A stretch of 33,566 nt of DNA, taken from Lachnospiraceae bacterium (lineage in GTDB: Bacteria > Bacillota > Clostridia > Lachnospirales > Lachnospiraceae). Below are positions 1 to 8,709 of this stretch, one piece after another (position 1 is the first letter of the stretch; every line of letters starts with the position of its first letter). A program made the position numbers and the translations under genes. The notes below the pieces were generated by a model. That model saw nothing but the letters and a program-made list of their open reading frames with translations. It did no database searches and had not been told where the DNA came from. The stretch lies in NCBI GenBank assembly GCA_017551165.1, contig JAFZMO010000094.1, positions 1-33,566 on the forward strand. Reading direction: 5' to 3'.

Positions 1-1598
1 ACGCGAAGGCCGGGAGCCAGCTCGCCGATCGCTACGGAAACGCCGCCCGCACCGAAGTCGTTGCACTTCTTGATGAGGCTGCTGACCTCGGGACGACGGA
101 ACAGTCTCTGGAGCTTGCGCTCGGTCGGAGCGTTACCCTTCTGAACCTCGGCACCGCAGGTGTGGATGGACTCGGTCGTATGCTTCTTGGAAGATCCCGT
201 AGCGCCGCCGCAGCCGTCGCGGCCGGTGCGTCCGCCCATTAAGATGATAACGTCGCCGGGATCGCTGTTCTCTCTCTTGACGTTTGCGCGGGGTGCGGCA
301 CCCATGACGGCACCGATCTCCATACGCTTCGCAACATAGTTCGGATGATAGATCTCATCGACAAGGCCGGTCGCCAGACCGATCTGGTTACCGTAGGAGC
401 TGTAGCCCTTCGCAGCGCCGGTCGTGAGCTTTCTCTGCGGAAGCTTGCCCGCCAGCGTGTCCTTCAGGGAAGCGGTCGGATCGGCAGCGCCGGTCACACG
501 CATCGCCTGGTATACATAGCCGCGGCCCGAGAGCGGATCGCGGATCGCGCCGCCGAGGCAGGTAGCAGCGCCACCGAACGGCTCAATCTCGGTCGGATGG
601 TTGTGTGTCTCGTTCTTGAAGAACACAAGCCACTCCTCGGTCTCTTTCCTGCCGTTTCTCTCAACCTCAACCGGGACAACAACGGAGCAGGCGTTGATCT
701 CGTCGGACACCTCCATATCCTCGAGCTTGCCTTCTGCGCGAAGCTTCTTCATCGCGAGAAGAGCTACGTCCATGAGGCAGATGAACTTGTCGTCGCGGCC
801 CTTGTACAGGATCTCGCGCTCTGCCTTATATGCGTCAAATGCGGCCTTGATCGGCTCGCTGTAATCACCGTCATCGATCTTCACGTCGGTGAGCTCGGTC
901 TGGAACGTCGTGTGGCGGCAGTGATCCGACCAGTACGTATCCAGCACGCGGATCTCCGTCACGGACGGATCGCGCTTCTCCTCGCCGCGGAAGTAGTCCT
1001 GGATGAACAGGAAATCGCGGAACGTCATCGCGAGGTTCAGGGAATCATAGAGCTCCTTGAGCTCGCCTTCCGGCATATCGCGGAAGCCGTCGAAGATCTT
1101 GACATCCTCGGGAACGGCAAACTCGGTCTGCAGCGTCTTAGGCTTCGTCTCGTCGGTCTCTCTCGAATCGACGGGGTTGATGCAGTATGCGCGGATGCCC
1201 GCGAACTCCTCGTCGCTGATCTCGCCCGAGAGGATGTAGGTGGTCGCACTGCGGATCACCGGCTCCTCGGCGTCATTCAAAAGCTTCACGCACTGCTCTG
1301 CGGAGTCGGCGCGCTGGTCGAACTGACCGGGCAGGTACTCCACCGAGAATACACGGTCGCCCGCTGCTGCCGGCAGCACTTCCTCGTAGACATCGTCAAT
1401 CGGAGGCTCGGAAAATACGGTTCCGAGAGCCTTCTTGTACGTATCCTCACTGATATTTTCCACATCATAACGAACGAACACGCGCACATCCGTGATCGTC
1501 TTCAATCCGAGATACTCCCGGATCTCGCTCTTCAGCTCCTTCGCGCGAACCGCGAAAGGCGCTTTCTTCTCCACATAAACTCGTCTGACAAGACCCAT
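1..1598 (-). CDS. purL: Phosphoribosylformylglycinamidine synthase (FGAM synthase), N-terminal part, cut by the window edge
   Basis: Fourth step of de novo purine synthesis: ATP- and glutamine-dependent conversion of FGAR to FGAM in the cytoplasm. The reading frame is open from an ATG at 1596-1598 to the left edge (about 532 codons) and encodes a start like MGLVRRVYVEKKAPFAVRAK. The last residues before the edge read NDFGAGGVSVAIGELAPG, the conserved glycine-rich ATP-binding segment of PurL. The position of this motif about 520 residues in fits the long single-chain PurL (usually about 1200-1300 aa with a C-terminal glutaminase domain), which would continue outside the window. A strong GGAGG sits 6 nt before the ATG. 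It is divergent from the MraY-like gene and has its own promoter at 1677-1704. The roughly 75-nt leader contains a perfect GCCGTG/CACGGC hairpin (1647-1661). Identification is confident; the missing C-terminus cannot be judged. Confidence 0.93.
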   Translation of the reverse strand, partial: MGLVRRVYVEKKAPFAVRAKELKSEIREYLGLKTITDVRVFVRYDVENISEDTYKKALGTVFSEPPIDDVYEEVLPAAAGDRVFSVEYLPGQFDQRADSAEQCVKLLNDAEEPVIRSATTYILSGEISDEEFAGIRAYCINPVDSRETDETKPKTLQTEFAVPEDVKIFDGFRDMPEGELKELYDSLNLAMTFRDFLFIQDYFRGEEKRDPSVTEIRVLDTYWSDHCRHTTFQTELTDVKIDDGDYSEPIKAAFDAYKAEREILYKGRDDKFICLMDVALLAMKKLRAEGKLEDMEVSDEINACSVVVPVEVERNGRKETEEWLVFFKNETHNHPTEIEPFGGAATCLGGAIRDPLSGRGYVYQAMRVTGAADPTASLKDTLAGKLPQRKLTTGAAKGYSSYGNQIGLATGLVDEIYHPNYVAKRMEIGAVMGAAPRANVKRENSDPGDVIILMGGRTGRDGCGGATGSSKKHTTESIHTCGAEVQKGNAPTERKLQRLFRRPEVSSLIKKCNDFGAGGVSVAIGELAPGLR

Positions 1599-1676
1599 TT
1601 TCCGCCTCCGTCCGGGGCTCTGACGCCCGCATTTTTACTGGCAAATGCCGTGTTTCACGGCGATTTTGATGCAATA

Positions 1677-1704
1677 ATTATAGCACCCGCGCAATCATAA
1701 ACAA
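1677..1704 (-). promoter_or_regulatory. sigma-A-type promoter of purL
   Basis: On the minus strand TTGTTT (1699-1704) and TATAAT (1677-1682) are separated by 16 bp. Transcription would start near 1670. The leader then holds a short perfect hairpin (1647-1661) before the GGAGG of purL. I see no recognisable purine riboswitch in this leader. Confidence 0.65.
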
Positions 1705-1741
1705 AATGAATATCCATCATTCATTTTATAAGCAACACTTA

Positions 1742-1770
1742 TTGTTTTTTTACTACACTTGTGGTATACT
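1742..1770 (+). promoter_or_regulatory. sigma-A-type promoter of the MraY-like/LysR genes
   Basis: TTGTTT (1742-1747), 17 bp, then TATACT (1765-1770) preceded by TGG (extended -10). It lies about 60 nt upstream of the ATG at 1832. It also shows that the Met codon at 1706 lies upstream of the promoter and is not the real start. Confidence 0.7.
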
Positions 1771-1831
1771 ACAGAGTGCGAAGTTATCAGCATTCCGCGG
1801 GTCCTTGAGAGGCCATGCGGAAGGAGGGATC

Positions 1832-2842
1832 ATGATCACAGAGATCTTTTCCCCGGAGACATACCGGGGACTTGCAACTATCCATCTGTTCTACTATATT
1901 GCCTGCCTCGGATGTACGCTGGCACTGCTTCTGCTACTGCGAAACATCATGCCCTGTGACCAGGGGCGAGCATTCGCGGTCAACGGGGAACTCTCAAAGG
2001 GTAAGACGCGCGGCGTGGGGCTGTTGTTCATCCTCGGCTTCACCATTCCCACCTTCCTGTTCGTGAAGATCACGTGGGAGCTGGCGATCCTGCTTCTGCT
2101 GCTTCTCGCATGCATGCTGACCGGCTATCTCGACGACGCGGGTTCCGTGCCGTGGAGCGGATTGAAGAAGGGCATCCTCGATCTTGCGATCGCGCTCGGC
2201 GCCGGATTTGCCGCATGGAAGTTCTACGGGACGAAGGTGTCATTCCACCTGTTCACGGTAAAGTCGGGGTACGGATTTGACGTTGCGGCATCCATCAAGC
2301 TGCCCGCGCCGATCTACATCATCCTCGCCGCAGCGCTCGTGTGGGGCGCCATCAACGTGGTCAACTGCACCGACGGCGTGGACGGCCTGTGCACCTCACT
2401 CGCCATCGTCGCTTTGGTTGCTTTCGGCAGACTCGGCAGCGCCGGCGGAATGTCACTCGGCGTCGGCAACGGCGTGATCGCCACCGGTATGATCATGTGT
2501 CTGATCCCGTACCTGTGGTTCAACGCATCCCCGAGCACAATGCTGATGGGCGACGCCGGTTCGCGGGCTCTCGGCTTTTTGTTCGCAATGCTCGCGCTTC
2601 GCTCCGGTTACATGCTGGAGTGCATCCCGATCTGTATCATATTCATCCTTGACGGCGGCCTCGGCCTTCTGAAGCTTGCGCTTCTCCGCTCCGTCAAGAT
2701 CCACATTTTGAAAAATGTCCGCACGCCGCTTCACGACCACGCGCGCAAGAACCTGAAATGGGGCGACGCGCAGACCGTGTTCCGGTTCGTGCTCGTACAG
2801 ATCTCCGTCATCCTGTTGTATTTTACGATCATCGTTGCATAA
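1832..2842 (+). CDS. MraY/WecA-family phospho-sugar transferase (membrane)
   Basis: Polyprenyl-phosphate N-acetylhexosamine-1-phosphate transferase family, the family of MraY, which makes lipid I from UDP-MurNAc-pentapeptide. The start at 1832 is chosen because AAGGAGGG lies just before it and the longer frame begins upstream of the promoter. This gives 336 aa with about ten hydrophobic segments. Family motifs are present: the paired aspartates in GYLDDAG (101-102), NCTDGVDGL (178-186) and MGDAGS (239-244). The C-terminal histidine motif, HHH in classical MraY, reads PLHDH (299-303), with Asp in the middle. The gene is not in a division/cell-wall cluster; it is followed 27 nt later by a LysR gene. 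It is therefore either the sole MraY displaced from dcw or a paralogue for another polymer; the sequence alone does not decide. Family assignment is confident, substrate is not. Confidence 0.8.
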   Translation: MITEIFSPETYRGLATIHLFYYIACLGCTLALLLLLRNIMPCDQGRAFAVNGELSKGKTRGVGLLFILGFTIPTFLFVKITWELAILLLLLLACMLTGYLDDAGSVPWSGLKKGILDLAIALGAGFAAWKFYGTKVSFHLFTVKSGYGFDVAASIKLPAPIYIILAAALVWGAINVVNCTDGVDGLCTSLAIVALVAFGRLGSAGGMSLGVGNGVIATGMIMCLIPYLWFNASPSTMLMGDAGSRALGFLFAMLALRSGYMLECIPICIIFILDGGLGLLKLALLRSVKIHILKNVRTPLHDHARKNLKWGDAQTVFRFVLVQISVILLYFTIIVA

Positions 2843-2869
2843 CCTTATCGGCTTAACACAAGAAACCCT

Positions 2870-3772
2870 ATGGATATCAGCTACGAATTATACAAAGTAT
2901 TTTACTACGTCGCGACTTCCCGGAGCTTCTCCGAGGCCGGCACGAAGCTGTTCATCTCGCAGTCCGCGGTGAGCCAGTCGATCCGGTCCTTAGAGCGACG
3001 GCTCGGACAGACGCTCTTCGTGCGCAAGACCAAGCGCGTCACGCTCACGAAGGAAGGCGAGATGCTCTTCAAGCACATCGAGCCCGCCGTACAGTTGATC
3101 CTTCGCGGTGAGGCGCAGGTGCTCAACTCCGGAAGCCACTCCTCGCAGCTGCGCGTCGGCGCAAGCGACACGATCTGCCGCTACGTGCTCGTACCGTACT
3201 TCAAGAAGCTGCATGAGCAATTGCCCGACGTACACATCAACATCCTAAACGGCACCTCCCCGCAGTGCGCACGCATGCTCGACGCAGGGGATGTCGACCT
3301 GATCATCACGAACTCGCCCAACGCCGCGCTGAGCGGCGACCGCACCGTCGTTCCGGTCAAGACATTTCACGATGTCTTCGTCGGGAACCCGAAATCGTTC
3401 CCGTCGTGCTTCCGCGAATCCGGCGGGCACCGCAAGCCGCTGACGCTGCCCGAGCTTCTGCACTACCCGCTCATGATGCTCAGCAAGCGGTCCGCAACGA
3501 GCGAGTTTTTACACGAACAATTCCAGAAGCAGTCCCTCGACCTCGCACCCGCGATCGAGCTCAACAGTAACGACCTGCTGCTCGACTTGGCCCGCATCGG
3601 GCTTGGCATCGCCTGCGTCCCGGACTACTGCCTGCGGGAGGATCCCGAACTGAAGGAGCTTCTTCTCGCGGACCCGCTGCCGAACCGCCAGCTGCTTCTC
3701 GCCTACGACGAGACGCGCCCGCTCACACCGGCCGCGGAAGCGCTTCGCGACATGCTCGTCCGCGACGCCTGA
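2870..3772 (+). CDS. LysR-family transcriptional regulator
   Basis: 300 aa, the normal LysR length. Residues 1-62 form the winged helix-turn-helix (YKVFYYVATSRSFSEAG..LFISQSAVSQSIRSLE) and the linker helix follows. Residues about 90-295 are a periplasmic-binding-protein-like effector domain with the usual GLGIACVPDY segment near 245. The start lies only 27 nt after the MraY-like stop, with no convincing Shine-Dalgarno, so it is probably co-transcribed and perhaps translationally coupled. LysR proteins usually control a divergent neighbour; here the gene follows rather than opposes the MraY-like gene, so its target is unclear. Effector unknown. Confidence 0.9.
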   Translation: MDISYELYKVFYYVATSRSFSEAGTKLFISQSAVSQSIRSLERRLGQTLFVRKTKRVTLTKEGEMLFKHIEPAVQLILRGEAQVLNSGSHSSQLRVGASDTICRYVLVPYFKKLHEQLPDVHINILNGTSPQCARMLDAGDVDLIITNSPNAALSGDRTVVPVKTFHDVFVGNPKSFPSCFRESGGHRKPLTLPELLHYPLMMLSKRSATSEFLHEQFQKQSLDLAPAIELNSNDLLLDLARIGLGIACVPDYCLREDPELKELLLADPLPNRQLLLAYDETRPLTPAAEALRDMLVRDA

Positions 3773-3841
3773 CAACGAACCTACGCCGGAGCGACCGGCA
3801 TCAGAATACAGACTCAACTACACGACCAGGAGGTATTTTCC

Positions 3842-4780
3842 ATGAGCAAACCGTTAACTGCTCTCAAGAACAACATTCAGAAGGTTATCATCGGCAAGGA
3901 CGATGTGATCGACGAAATGTTTGCTGCTCTGCTCGTCGGCGGTCACGTTCTCATCGAGGACGTTCCCGGAACCGGTAAGACAACGCTCGCCAAGGCGCTT
4001 GCCGCTTCGATTTCCGGCGCATTTGCCCGTATCCAGTTCACTCCCGACCTGCTGCCGTCCGACATCACCGGTATCAACTACTTCAACCGCAAGAAGGACG
4101 ACTTCGTTCTTCGCTACGGTCCGGTGTTCACCAACATTTTGCTCGCGGACGAGCTCAACCGCGCGACACCGCGTACCCAGTCCGCCCTCCTCGAGTGTAT
4201 GGAGGAGAAGCAGGTGACCATCGACGGCGTCACCTACTCGCTCGCAGCTCCGTTCTTCGTAATCGCTACCGAGAACCCGATTGAGACCGCCGGCACGTTC
4301 CCGCTGCCTGAGGCACAGCTCGACCGTTTCCTCATGCGTCTGCCGATGGGCTATCCGACGCAGGAGGAGGAGATGAACATCTTAAACCGCTTCAAGACGG
4401 AGAACCCGCTCGATTCCCTCCAGCCGGTTTACACGCAGGAGGACATCGTTGCGATGCAGCAGGCGTACATCAAGGTGACGATCCATCCGATCCTTCAGAA
4501 GTACATCCTCGACATCGTTGCGGCAACCCGCAGCAACCCGAAGGTTCCGATCGGCGCTTCGCCGCGTGCTTCGCTCGCACTGCAGAACGTTGCCAAGGCG
4601 TACGCGTTCATCCAGGGCCGCAGCTATGTGACGCCCGAGGACATCGTGCATCTCGCATGCCCGGTTCTCGCACACCGTCTGTGCATCGGCCGCGGTGCGT
4701 CGCACAGCGCTTCGCAGACGCTCCCGATCATGAAGGACATCCTCTCGAAGGTTCCGGTTCCGACCGAGAGCTGGAACTGA
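3842..4780 (+). CDS. MoxR-family AAA+ ATPase
   Basis: 312 aa. Walker A is GTGKTT (43-48), Walker B LLADELN (100-106), and sensor 1 is around IATENPIE (141-148). The C-terminal lid contains GASPRASLAL. MoxR ATPases act as chaperone-like factors that mature or activate partner proteins, usually with von Willebrand factor A (metal-binding) partners. The start has a strong AGGAGG 8 nt upstream. Unusually, no DUF58 or vWA gene follows: a terminator lies 53 nt downstream and the next gene is on the other strand. It is therefore an orphan in this locus and its client must be encoded elsewhere. Family call is firm; role is inference. Confidence 0.9.
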   Translation: MSKPLTALKNNIQKVIIGKDDVIDEMFAALLVGGHVLIEDVPGTGKTTLAKALAASISGAFARIQFTPDLLPSDITGINYFNRKKDDFVLRYGPVFTNILLADELNRATPRTQSALLECMEEKQVTIDGVTYSLAAPFFVIATENPIETAGTFPLPEAQLDRFLMRLPMGYPTQEEEMNILNRFKTENPLDSLQPVYTQEDIVAMQQAYIKVTIHPILQKYILDIVAATRSNPKVPIGASPRASLALQNVAKAYAFIQGRSYVTPEDIVHLACPVLAHRLCIGRGASHSASQTLPIMKDILSKVPVPTESWN

Positions 4781-4832
4781 TCTTCGCGAAGGTCCGCATC
4801 GTTGCGGACGAGCATTTTCCGAAACAACAAAA

Positions 4833-4863
4833 AAGAGGTTGGCACAGTTCGTGTCAACCTCTT
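4833..4863. terminator. Bidirectional intrinsic terminator between moxR-like and the SurA/PrsA-like gene
   Basis: AAGAGGTTGGCAC (4833-4845) pairs with GTGTCAACCTCTT (4851-4863) around a 5-nt loop. The stem is flanked by an A-run on the left (a T-run on the minus strand) and ATTTTAT on the right. It lies between two convergent genes and probably serves both. Confidence 0.8.
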
Positions 4864-4887
4864 ATTTTATGCTCATTTTTGATCAGA

Positions 4888-6003
4888 TCACTTCTTCGGC
4901 GCCTTCAGGACGGTGCCCATCTCGATCTTATCCCAGTTGTCCGTCGTCTTGATCTCGTAGTCCTTGTCGATCTGCGAGAAAATGGTGTTCGCGTCCTTGG
5001 CGAACGCCTCGTCCATCGCCGCCTGCACCGCGTCGTCGTAACCGTAGTACTTCGTGTTGCTGTCGATGGTGATCAGGTAGATACCGTAGTTGAACTCGAG
5101 CAGCCGGTACTCACCGATCTTCATATCACGTGCAAGATTGATGTACTCCGGTTCGTACGAGGTCTGGATGGCCGCGGTAAAATCTCGCGTCGCATATGTG
5201 AGAACGTCCGCGTGCTCCTTCTGGATATCGGCGAAGGACTTGCCCTTCTCCGCCTCCTCCTTGCACATCTCCATCAGCTGCTTGCGCTGTTCCTGCGAAC
5301 CCGCTGCCGCGACGAGGCTCTCGTCGTCCATGCTCTTCGAGATGTACAGGTAGCTCGTCTCGTACAGATGATAGTCCTCCTTGTTGATGGTCGCTCTTAC
5401 CGCGTCCTCGTCAACCTTCACGTTCGCGGTGATCTGTTCCTTGTACTGGTCCGCGAGGAAAATCCTCTCGTAGTTCTGAGCGATCACCTCGTCGGTCATA
5501 CCGCAGCGTGCGCGCTCCTCCCAGGTGTACTTGTTCAAAAACAGTGCCGTCGTGTTGGCAACCGCGTTCTTGCGGCTGTCCGAGAGCGTCATCCCCGCAT
5601 CCTGTGCCTCGAAGTACAGGATCATCGTGTAAACTGCGGTGTCATACACCATCAGCTTGTATTCCTCGGCCATCGAGCGGCTGTTGTTGGACTGCATCGT
5701 CCAGAAATTCACATCGTCGCCGAACAGTGCCTTGTAGTAGTCCTTATTGTTCTCGAATGCGGCGTTGCCTTCCTTCTCATTGTACGCCAGGAAATACGTC
5801 AGCATATCGAGCGTCACTTCATGTGTCACACCATTCTTGGTAAGTGTCATCACAACCTTGCCGGCGTTGTTCTTCGCGTTGGTCTCCGCCAGCTTCTTGT
5901 ACTCTTCTTCCGTCATGGTTTTCTTACCGCATCCGCTCAACATCCCCACACTGGAAATACACAGGCAGATCGCACAGATCGCGGCAATCAGTCTCTTCCT
6001 CAT
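4888..6003 (-). CDS. SurA/PrsA-like lipoprotein (putative foldase, peptidyl-prolyl isomerase family)
   Basis: Start set at 6003, where GAGG lies 7 nt upstream; the frame extends 16 codons further without support. This gives 371 aa beginning with a lipoprotein signal peptide (MRKRLIAAICAICLCISSVG) and lipobox LSGC, with Cys25 the predicted lipidation site. The rest is charged and helix-rich with a pattern of SurA-N/parvulin-type foldases: a long helical N-domain, a middle segment around YLYISKSMDDES, and a segment near EKGKSFADIQKEH resembling parvulin A..F..LA..YS. Such proteins assist folding of exported proteins outside the membrane. I cannot confirm an intact isomerase active site, so foldase is the family inference. 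A strong promoter lies at 6084-6112 and the shared terminator at 4833-4863, making it monocistronic. Confidence 0.7.
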   Translation of the reverse strand: MRKRLIAAICAICLCISSVGMLSGCGKKTMTEEEYKKLAETNAKNNAGKVVMTLTKNGVTHEVTLDMLTYFLAYNEKEGNAAFENNKDYYKALFGDDVNFWTMQSNNSRSMAEEYKLMVYDTAVYTMILYFEAQDAGMTLSDSRKNAVANTTALFLNKYTWEERARCGMTDEVIAQNYERIFLADQYKEQITANVKVDEDAVRATINKEDYHLYETSYLYISKSMDDESLVAAAGSQEQRKQLMEMCKEEAEKGKSFADIQKEHADVLTYATRDFTAAIQTSYEPEYINLARDMKIGEYRLLEFNYGIYLITIDSNTKYYGYDDAVQAAMDEAFAKDANTIFSQIDKDYEIKTTDNWDKIEMGTVLKAPKK

Positions 6004-6083
6004 CTTGCTTACAACCTCACTGCTTGATTGCGACGGCAGCCCTAGGCGCACCGCCGATTTTCGATACTCCCAAATCGGTTTTC

Positions 6084-6112
6084 ATAATACCATAGAAAAT
6101 GCCGACGGTCAA
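6084..6112 (-). promoter_or_regulatory. Strong sigma-A promoter of the SurA/PrsA-like lipoprotein gene
   Basis: Minus strand TTGACC (6107-6112), 17 bp, TATTAT (6084-6089) with a TGG extension. The roughly 75-nt leader contains CCGATTT/AAATCGG arms about 11 nt apart that could form a hairpin. Confidence 0.8.
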
Positions 6113-6181
6113 AGCATTTTTCGCGTTTTCACACACGCGTCACAGCATATACACATTCTTTCGGAAAATGTCCCCCGCTGC

Positions 6182-7162
6182 CTACAGCACCGACAGCACG
6201 ATGCCTGCGATCACCACCGAGGCACAGAGCATTTTCCGACCGATCCTCTTCTCGCGGAACACAAGCCAGCCGCCCAAGATAGTCACGATCGTGCACGACT
6301 GCTTCAGCACCGTCATGACGATCACGCGGCTGTCCGCGTAGCCGTTGGCGATGAACAGCGCGCGGTCGGCGATGACGAACAGGATGCTCAGGCCCCAGAT
6401 CCACGGGTTTTTGAGCATGCCGCGCACGTTCAGGTGAATGCGGCGGACGAGCACGTACAGGATGTAGAACAGCACCATGAAGAGCATGTACCACAGCTGC
6501 AGCTGCCCGCTTTGGAGCGTTCCGTCCTTCATCAACACCTTGTCCATGTTGCCGCTGCCCGCGTTGAGGAAGCAGGACACCATCGCGAGGAACACGTAGA
6601 AGCCGGTCTTGTGGCGCGGTACATTTTCCGACACCGTCTTTTCTTCCGCTGCCGCCACCGCGTTGGCTGCTTCTGCCGCCGCTGCGTTGTCTGCTTCTCC
6701 CCTTGCGTCCTCCTCGGGCTCCTCCTTCACGAAGCGGAGCAGGAACAGGCCGAGGCACACGAGCAGGATGCCGAGGCCCTGCGTGAGGGACGGCTTCTCG
6801 CCGAGCACCAGGATGCCGAGCATCGCGGAGAAGACGACGCGCGCCATGTCGAGGATCCCGTACACGCTCACGGGCATGCGCCGCAGCGCGCGGAAGCCGC
6901 AGATCCACGCCACGAAGATGACGAAGGATTTGGCGGCGATCGCCGCATACTGGCCGGCGCGGAGTCCGAAGAGGTACTCCCGCGCGCCGGTGTCTCCGAC
7001 GACGATCTCGATCGCGGTCGTCGCGATCACACAAACGAGCGAAAGCACGGTGTAGAGGACAAGTACCTCGATAACCGTGCTTTTAACCATTGCTTTTTTC
7101 TTGAATATTTCCCGTGCTCCCTTAAGAACACCGTACAGGAGCACACATGCGATCCAAACCAT
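6182..7162 (-). CDS. EamA/DMT-superfamily transporter
   Basis: 326 aa with two EamA repeats (about residues 1-145 and 185-326), roughly ten membrane helices in total. The first repeat ends in the typical LGEKPSLTQGLGILLVCLGL pattern; the second contains FREKRIGRKMLCASVVIAGI. The repeats are joined by an Ala/Glu-rich, low-complexity cytosolic linker (about 147-183) longer than usual. The family exports or imports metabolites such as amino acids, nucleotides or drugs; the substrate cannot be told. The ribosome binding site is weak (GGTGG). A promoter overlapping the 3' end of the upstream kinase gene (7194-7221) suggests independent expression, although the 42-nt gap would also allow read-through from the two-component cluster. 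Confidence 0.87.
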   Translation of the reverse strand: MVWIACVLLYGVLKGAREIFKKKAMVKSTVIEVLVLYTVLSLVCVIATTAIEIVVGDTGAREYLFGLRAGQYAAIAAKSFVIFVAWICGFRALRRMPVSVYGILDMARVVFSAMLGILVLGEKPSLTQGLGILLVCLGLFLLRFVKEEPEEDARGEADNAAAAEAANAVAAAEEKTVSENVPRHKTGFYVFLAMVSCFLNAGSGNMDKVLMKDGTLQSGQLQLWYMLFMVLFYILYVLVRRIHLNVRGMLKNPWIWGLSILFVIADRALFIANGYADSRVIVMTVLKQSCTIVTILGGWLVFREKRIGRKMLCASVVIAGIVLSVL

Positions 7163-7193
7163 ACAAGCACCACCGAAACGTTTTATCCGCCAT

Positions 7194-7221
7194 ATTATAC
7201 CACACTATGCGCCGATTACAA
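7194..7221 (-). promoter_or_regulatory. Promoter of the EamA gene inside the 3' end of the kinase gene
   Basis: Minus strand TTGTAA (7216-7221), 16 bp, TATAAT (7194-7199) with TGG in front. The -35 lies in the last codons of the histidine kinase. Confidence 0.7.
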
Positions 7222-8674
7222 CCGCTTCGTTGTAGCCTGTCTCCTTCGCGTGCAACAGGATCGTGAACCTCGTTCCGATCTCCGGACGGCTCTGCACCAT
7301 GATCGTGCCGTGATGACGGTTGACGATCCATTTGGCGATCGCAAGGCCGAGGCCCGTGCCGCCGGTCTTACTGTTGCGGGCGGTGTCCGAGCGATAGAAC
7401 CGCTCGAAGATATGCTCCACGTCATGCGAGCTCATACCGATACCGTTGTCCTGCACCGAGAAGAACGGGCGGTAGTCCTGGCTGATGCCGACGCGCAGCG
7501 TGATCGTGTCGCCGACCGTCGTGTATTTGGCGGCGTTGTCGACCAGGATGCGCATGGACTGCTTGAGCATCGCCGCGTCTCCGTAGCACATCACCTCGCC
7601 GCCGTCCGATGCGAACTCGTAGGAGTGGTTCTTGTCGATCATCTCCGACTCCTCGTAGACCTCCTTCATGACTGCGGTCAGCGATGTCTGCTGCAACGTC
7701 AGCTGCTGGCGCCCGGCATCCCCGCGCGCCAGGAACAACAGCTGCTCCACCAGCGTATTCATATGATCGGACTCGCTGCGGATGGCCGTGATGGCCTCCT
7801 CGAGGATCTGCTTGTCCTCCTTGCCCCAGCGGTCCAGCATGTCTGCATAGCCCTTGATGACCGCGATCGGCGTGCGAAGCTCATGCGAGGCGTCGCTCAC
7901 GAACCGGGTCTGCTGACGAGCCGCGTCGCGCATGCGGTCGATCAGGTCGTTGAGCGCCTTCTCGATGCCGTTCAGCTCGCGGTCGTTCGTGCGGACATGG
8001 TCCGACGGCGACTCCGCGTCCACATGGCTGATCGCGTATGTCAGGTTCTGTAATTTCTCTTCATTCCACTGCGCATCGCTGATGTTCTGCGCTGTCTCCG
8101 CCATTTCCCGAAGCGGCTTTAAGCGTCTGCGGATCGGGAACCGGTCGAACAGGATCACTCGCAGAAGCGACAGAAGCTCGAACGCGCCGAGCACCACGAG
8201 CACCTGCAGCGCCACCTGCAACGCCGATCCCGGCGTCATCACGAGCGACTCTCCGCGCCCCTTGATCGTGACGGTCCAGGTCTCGATCGAGTTGCCCGAG
8301 AAAACGATGTCCTTCATGCGACGAAGCTGAAAATGCGCCTTGTCCGCCTCGAGATACACATATCCGAGGCACGTCGTCACGATCAGGATCAGATTCATCC
8401 AGAAATAGCCCCAGAACATTCTGCGGATGACCATCCGATGCAGCTTGGCCGCGATGGAGCCCTCTTTCTTCTTGGTCTCCTTGGCCGGCTGCTTCACCGG
8501 CGGCTGCGATACGTTCCCGGGCGGCTGCGGCGTGTTCACGGGCGGCTGTTGTATCATGATCTCCGGCCCGGCGACCGGCGTACTCGCCATCCCGTGGAGC
8601 AGCATGCTCCCGGTCGGCTTTCCGTCGTACCACACCTCCGGTTCCGGAGCCAGGACTCTCTTTCTTCTTGCCAT
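7205..8674 (-). CDS. Sensor histidine kinase of a two-component system
   Basis: 489 aa. Residues 1-70 are a long cytosolic, Pro/Gln-rich tail (PPVNTPQPPGNVSQPPV), unusual for this class. Membrane helices at about 88-106 and 152-176 enclose only a short external loop of about 45 residues. A HAMP-like segment follows, then the H-box FVSDASHELRTPIAVIKGY with His264 as phospho-acceptor. The ATPase domain has N-box ILVDNAAKYT, G1 VQDNGIGM and G2 GGTGLGLAI. This is the HPK1a-type kinase normally paired with OmpR-family regulators such as the one encoded 35 nt upstream. The short sensor loop suggests sensing of the membrane or of a partner protein rather than a large ligand. AGAGGA lies before the ATG. 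Confidence 0.94.
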   Translation of the reverse strand: MARRKRVLAPEPEVWYDGKPTGSMLLHGMASTPVAGPEIMIQQPPVNTPQPPGNVSQPPVKQPAKETKKKEGSIAAKLHRMVIRRMFWGYFWMNLILIVTTCLGYVYLEADKAHFQLRRMKDIVFSGNSIETWTVTIKGRGESLVMTPGSALQVALQVLVVLGAFELLSLLRVILFDRFPIRRRLKPLREMAETAQNISDAQWNEEKLQNLTYAISHVDAESPSDHVRTNDRELNGIEKALNDLIDRMRDAARQQTRFVSDASHELRTPIAVIKGYADMLDRWGKEDKQILEEAITAIRSESDHMNTLVEQLLFLARGDAGRQQLTLQQTSLTAVMKEVYEESEMIDKNHSYEFASDGGEVMCYGDAAMLKQSMRILVDNAAKYTTVGDTITLRVGISQDYRPFFSVQDNGIGMSSHDVEHIFERFYRSDTARNSKTGGTGLGLAIAKWIVNRHHGTIMVQSRPEIGTRFTILLHAKETGYNEAVVIGA

Positions 8675-8709
8675 TGCTCTTCCTCTTTTCTCTTCCTGCG
8701 CGCCGCCGC

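Noticed and set aside
1647..1661. Purine riboswitch in the purL leader
   Set aside because: Only a single short hairpin is present; the three-way junction and conserved loops of a purine riboswitch are missing.
345..1700. 451-codon open frame on the plus strand
   Set aside because: Antisense to purL, whose conserved motif at the left edge is unmistakable.
3785..3799. Terminator after the LysR gene
   Set aside because: GCCGG/CCGGC stem of only 5 bp without a T-tract.
5747..8053. 768-codon open frame on the plus strand
   Set aside because: Antisense to the lipoprotein, EamA and kinase genes; no ribosome binding site, and composition typical of a shadow frame.
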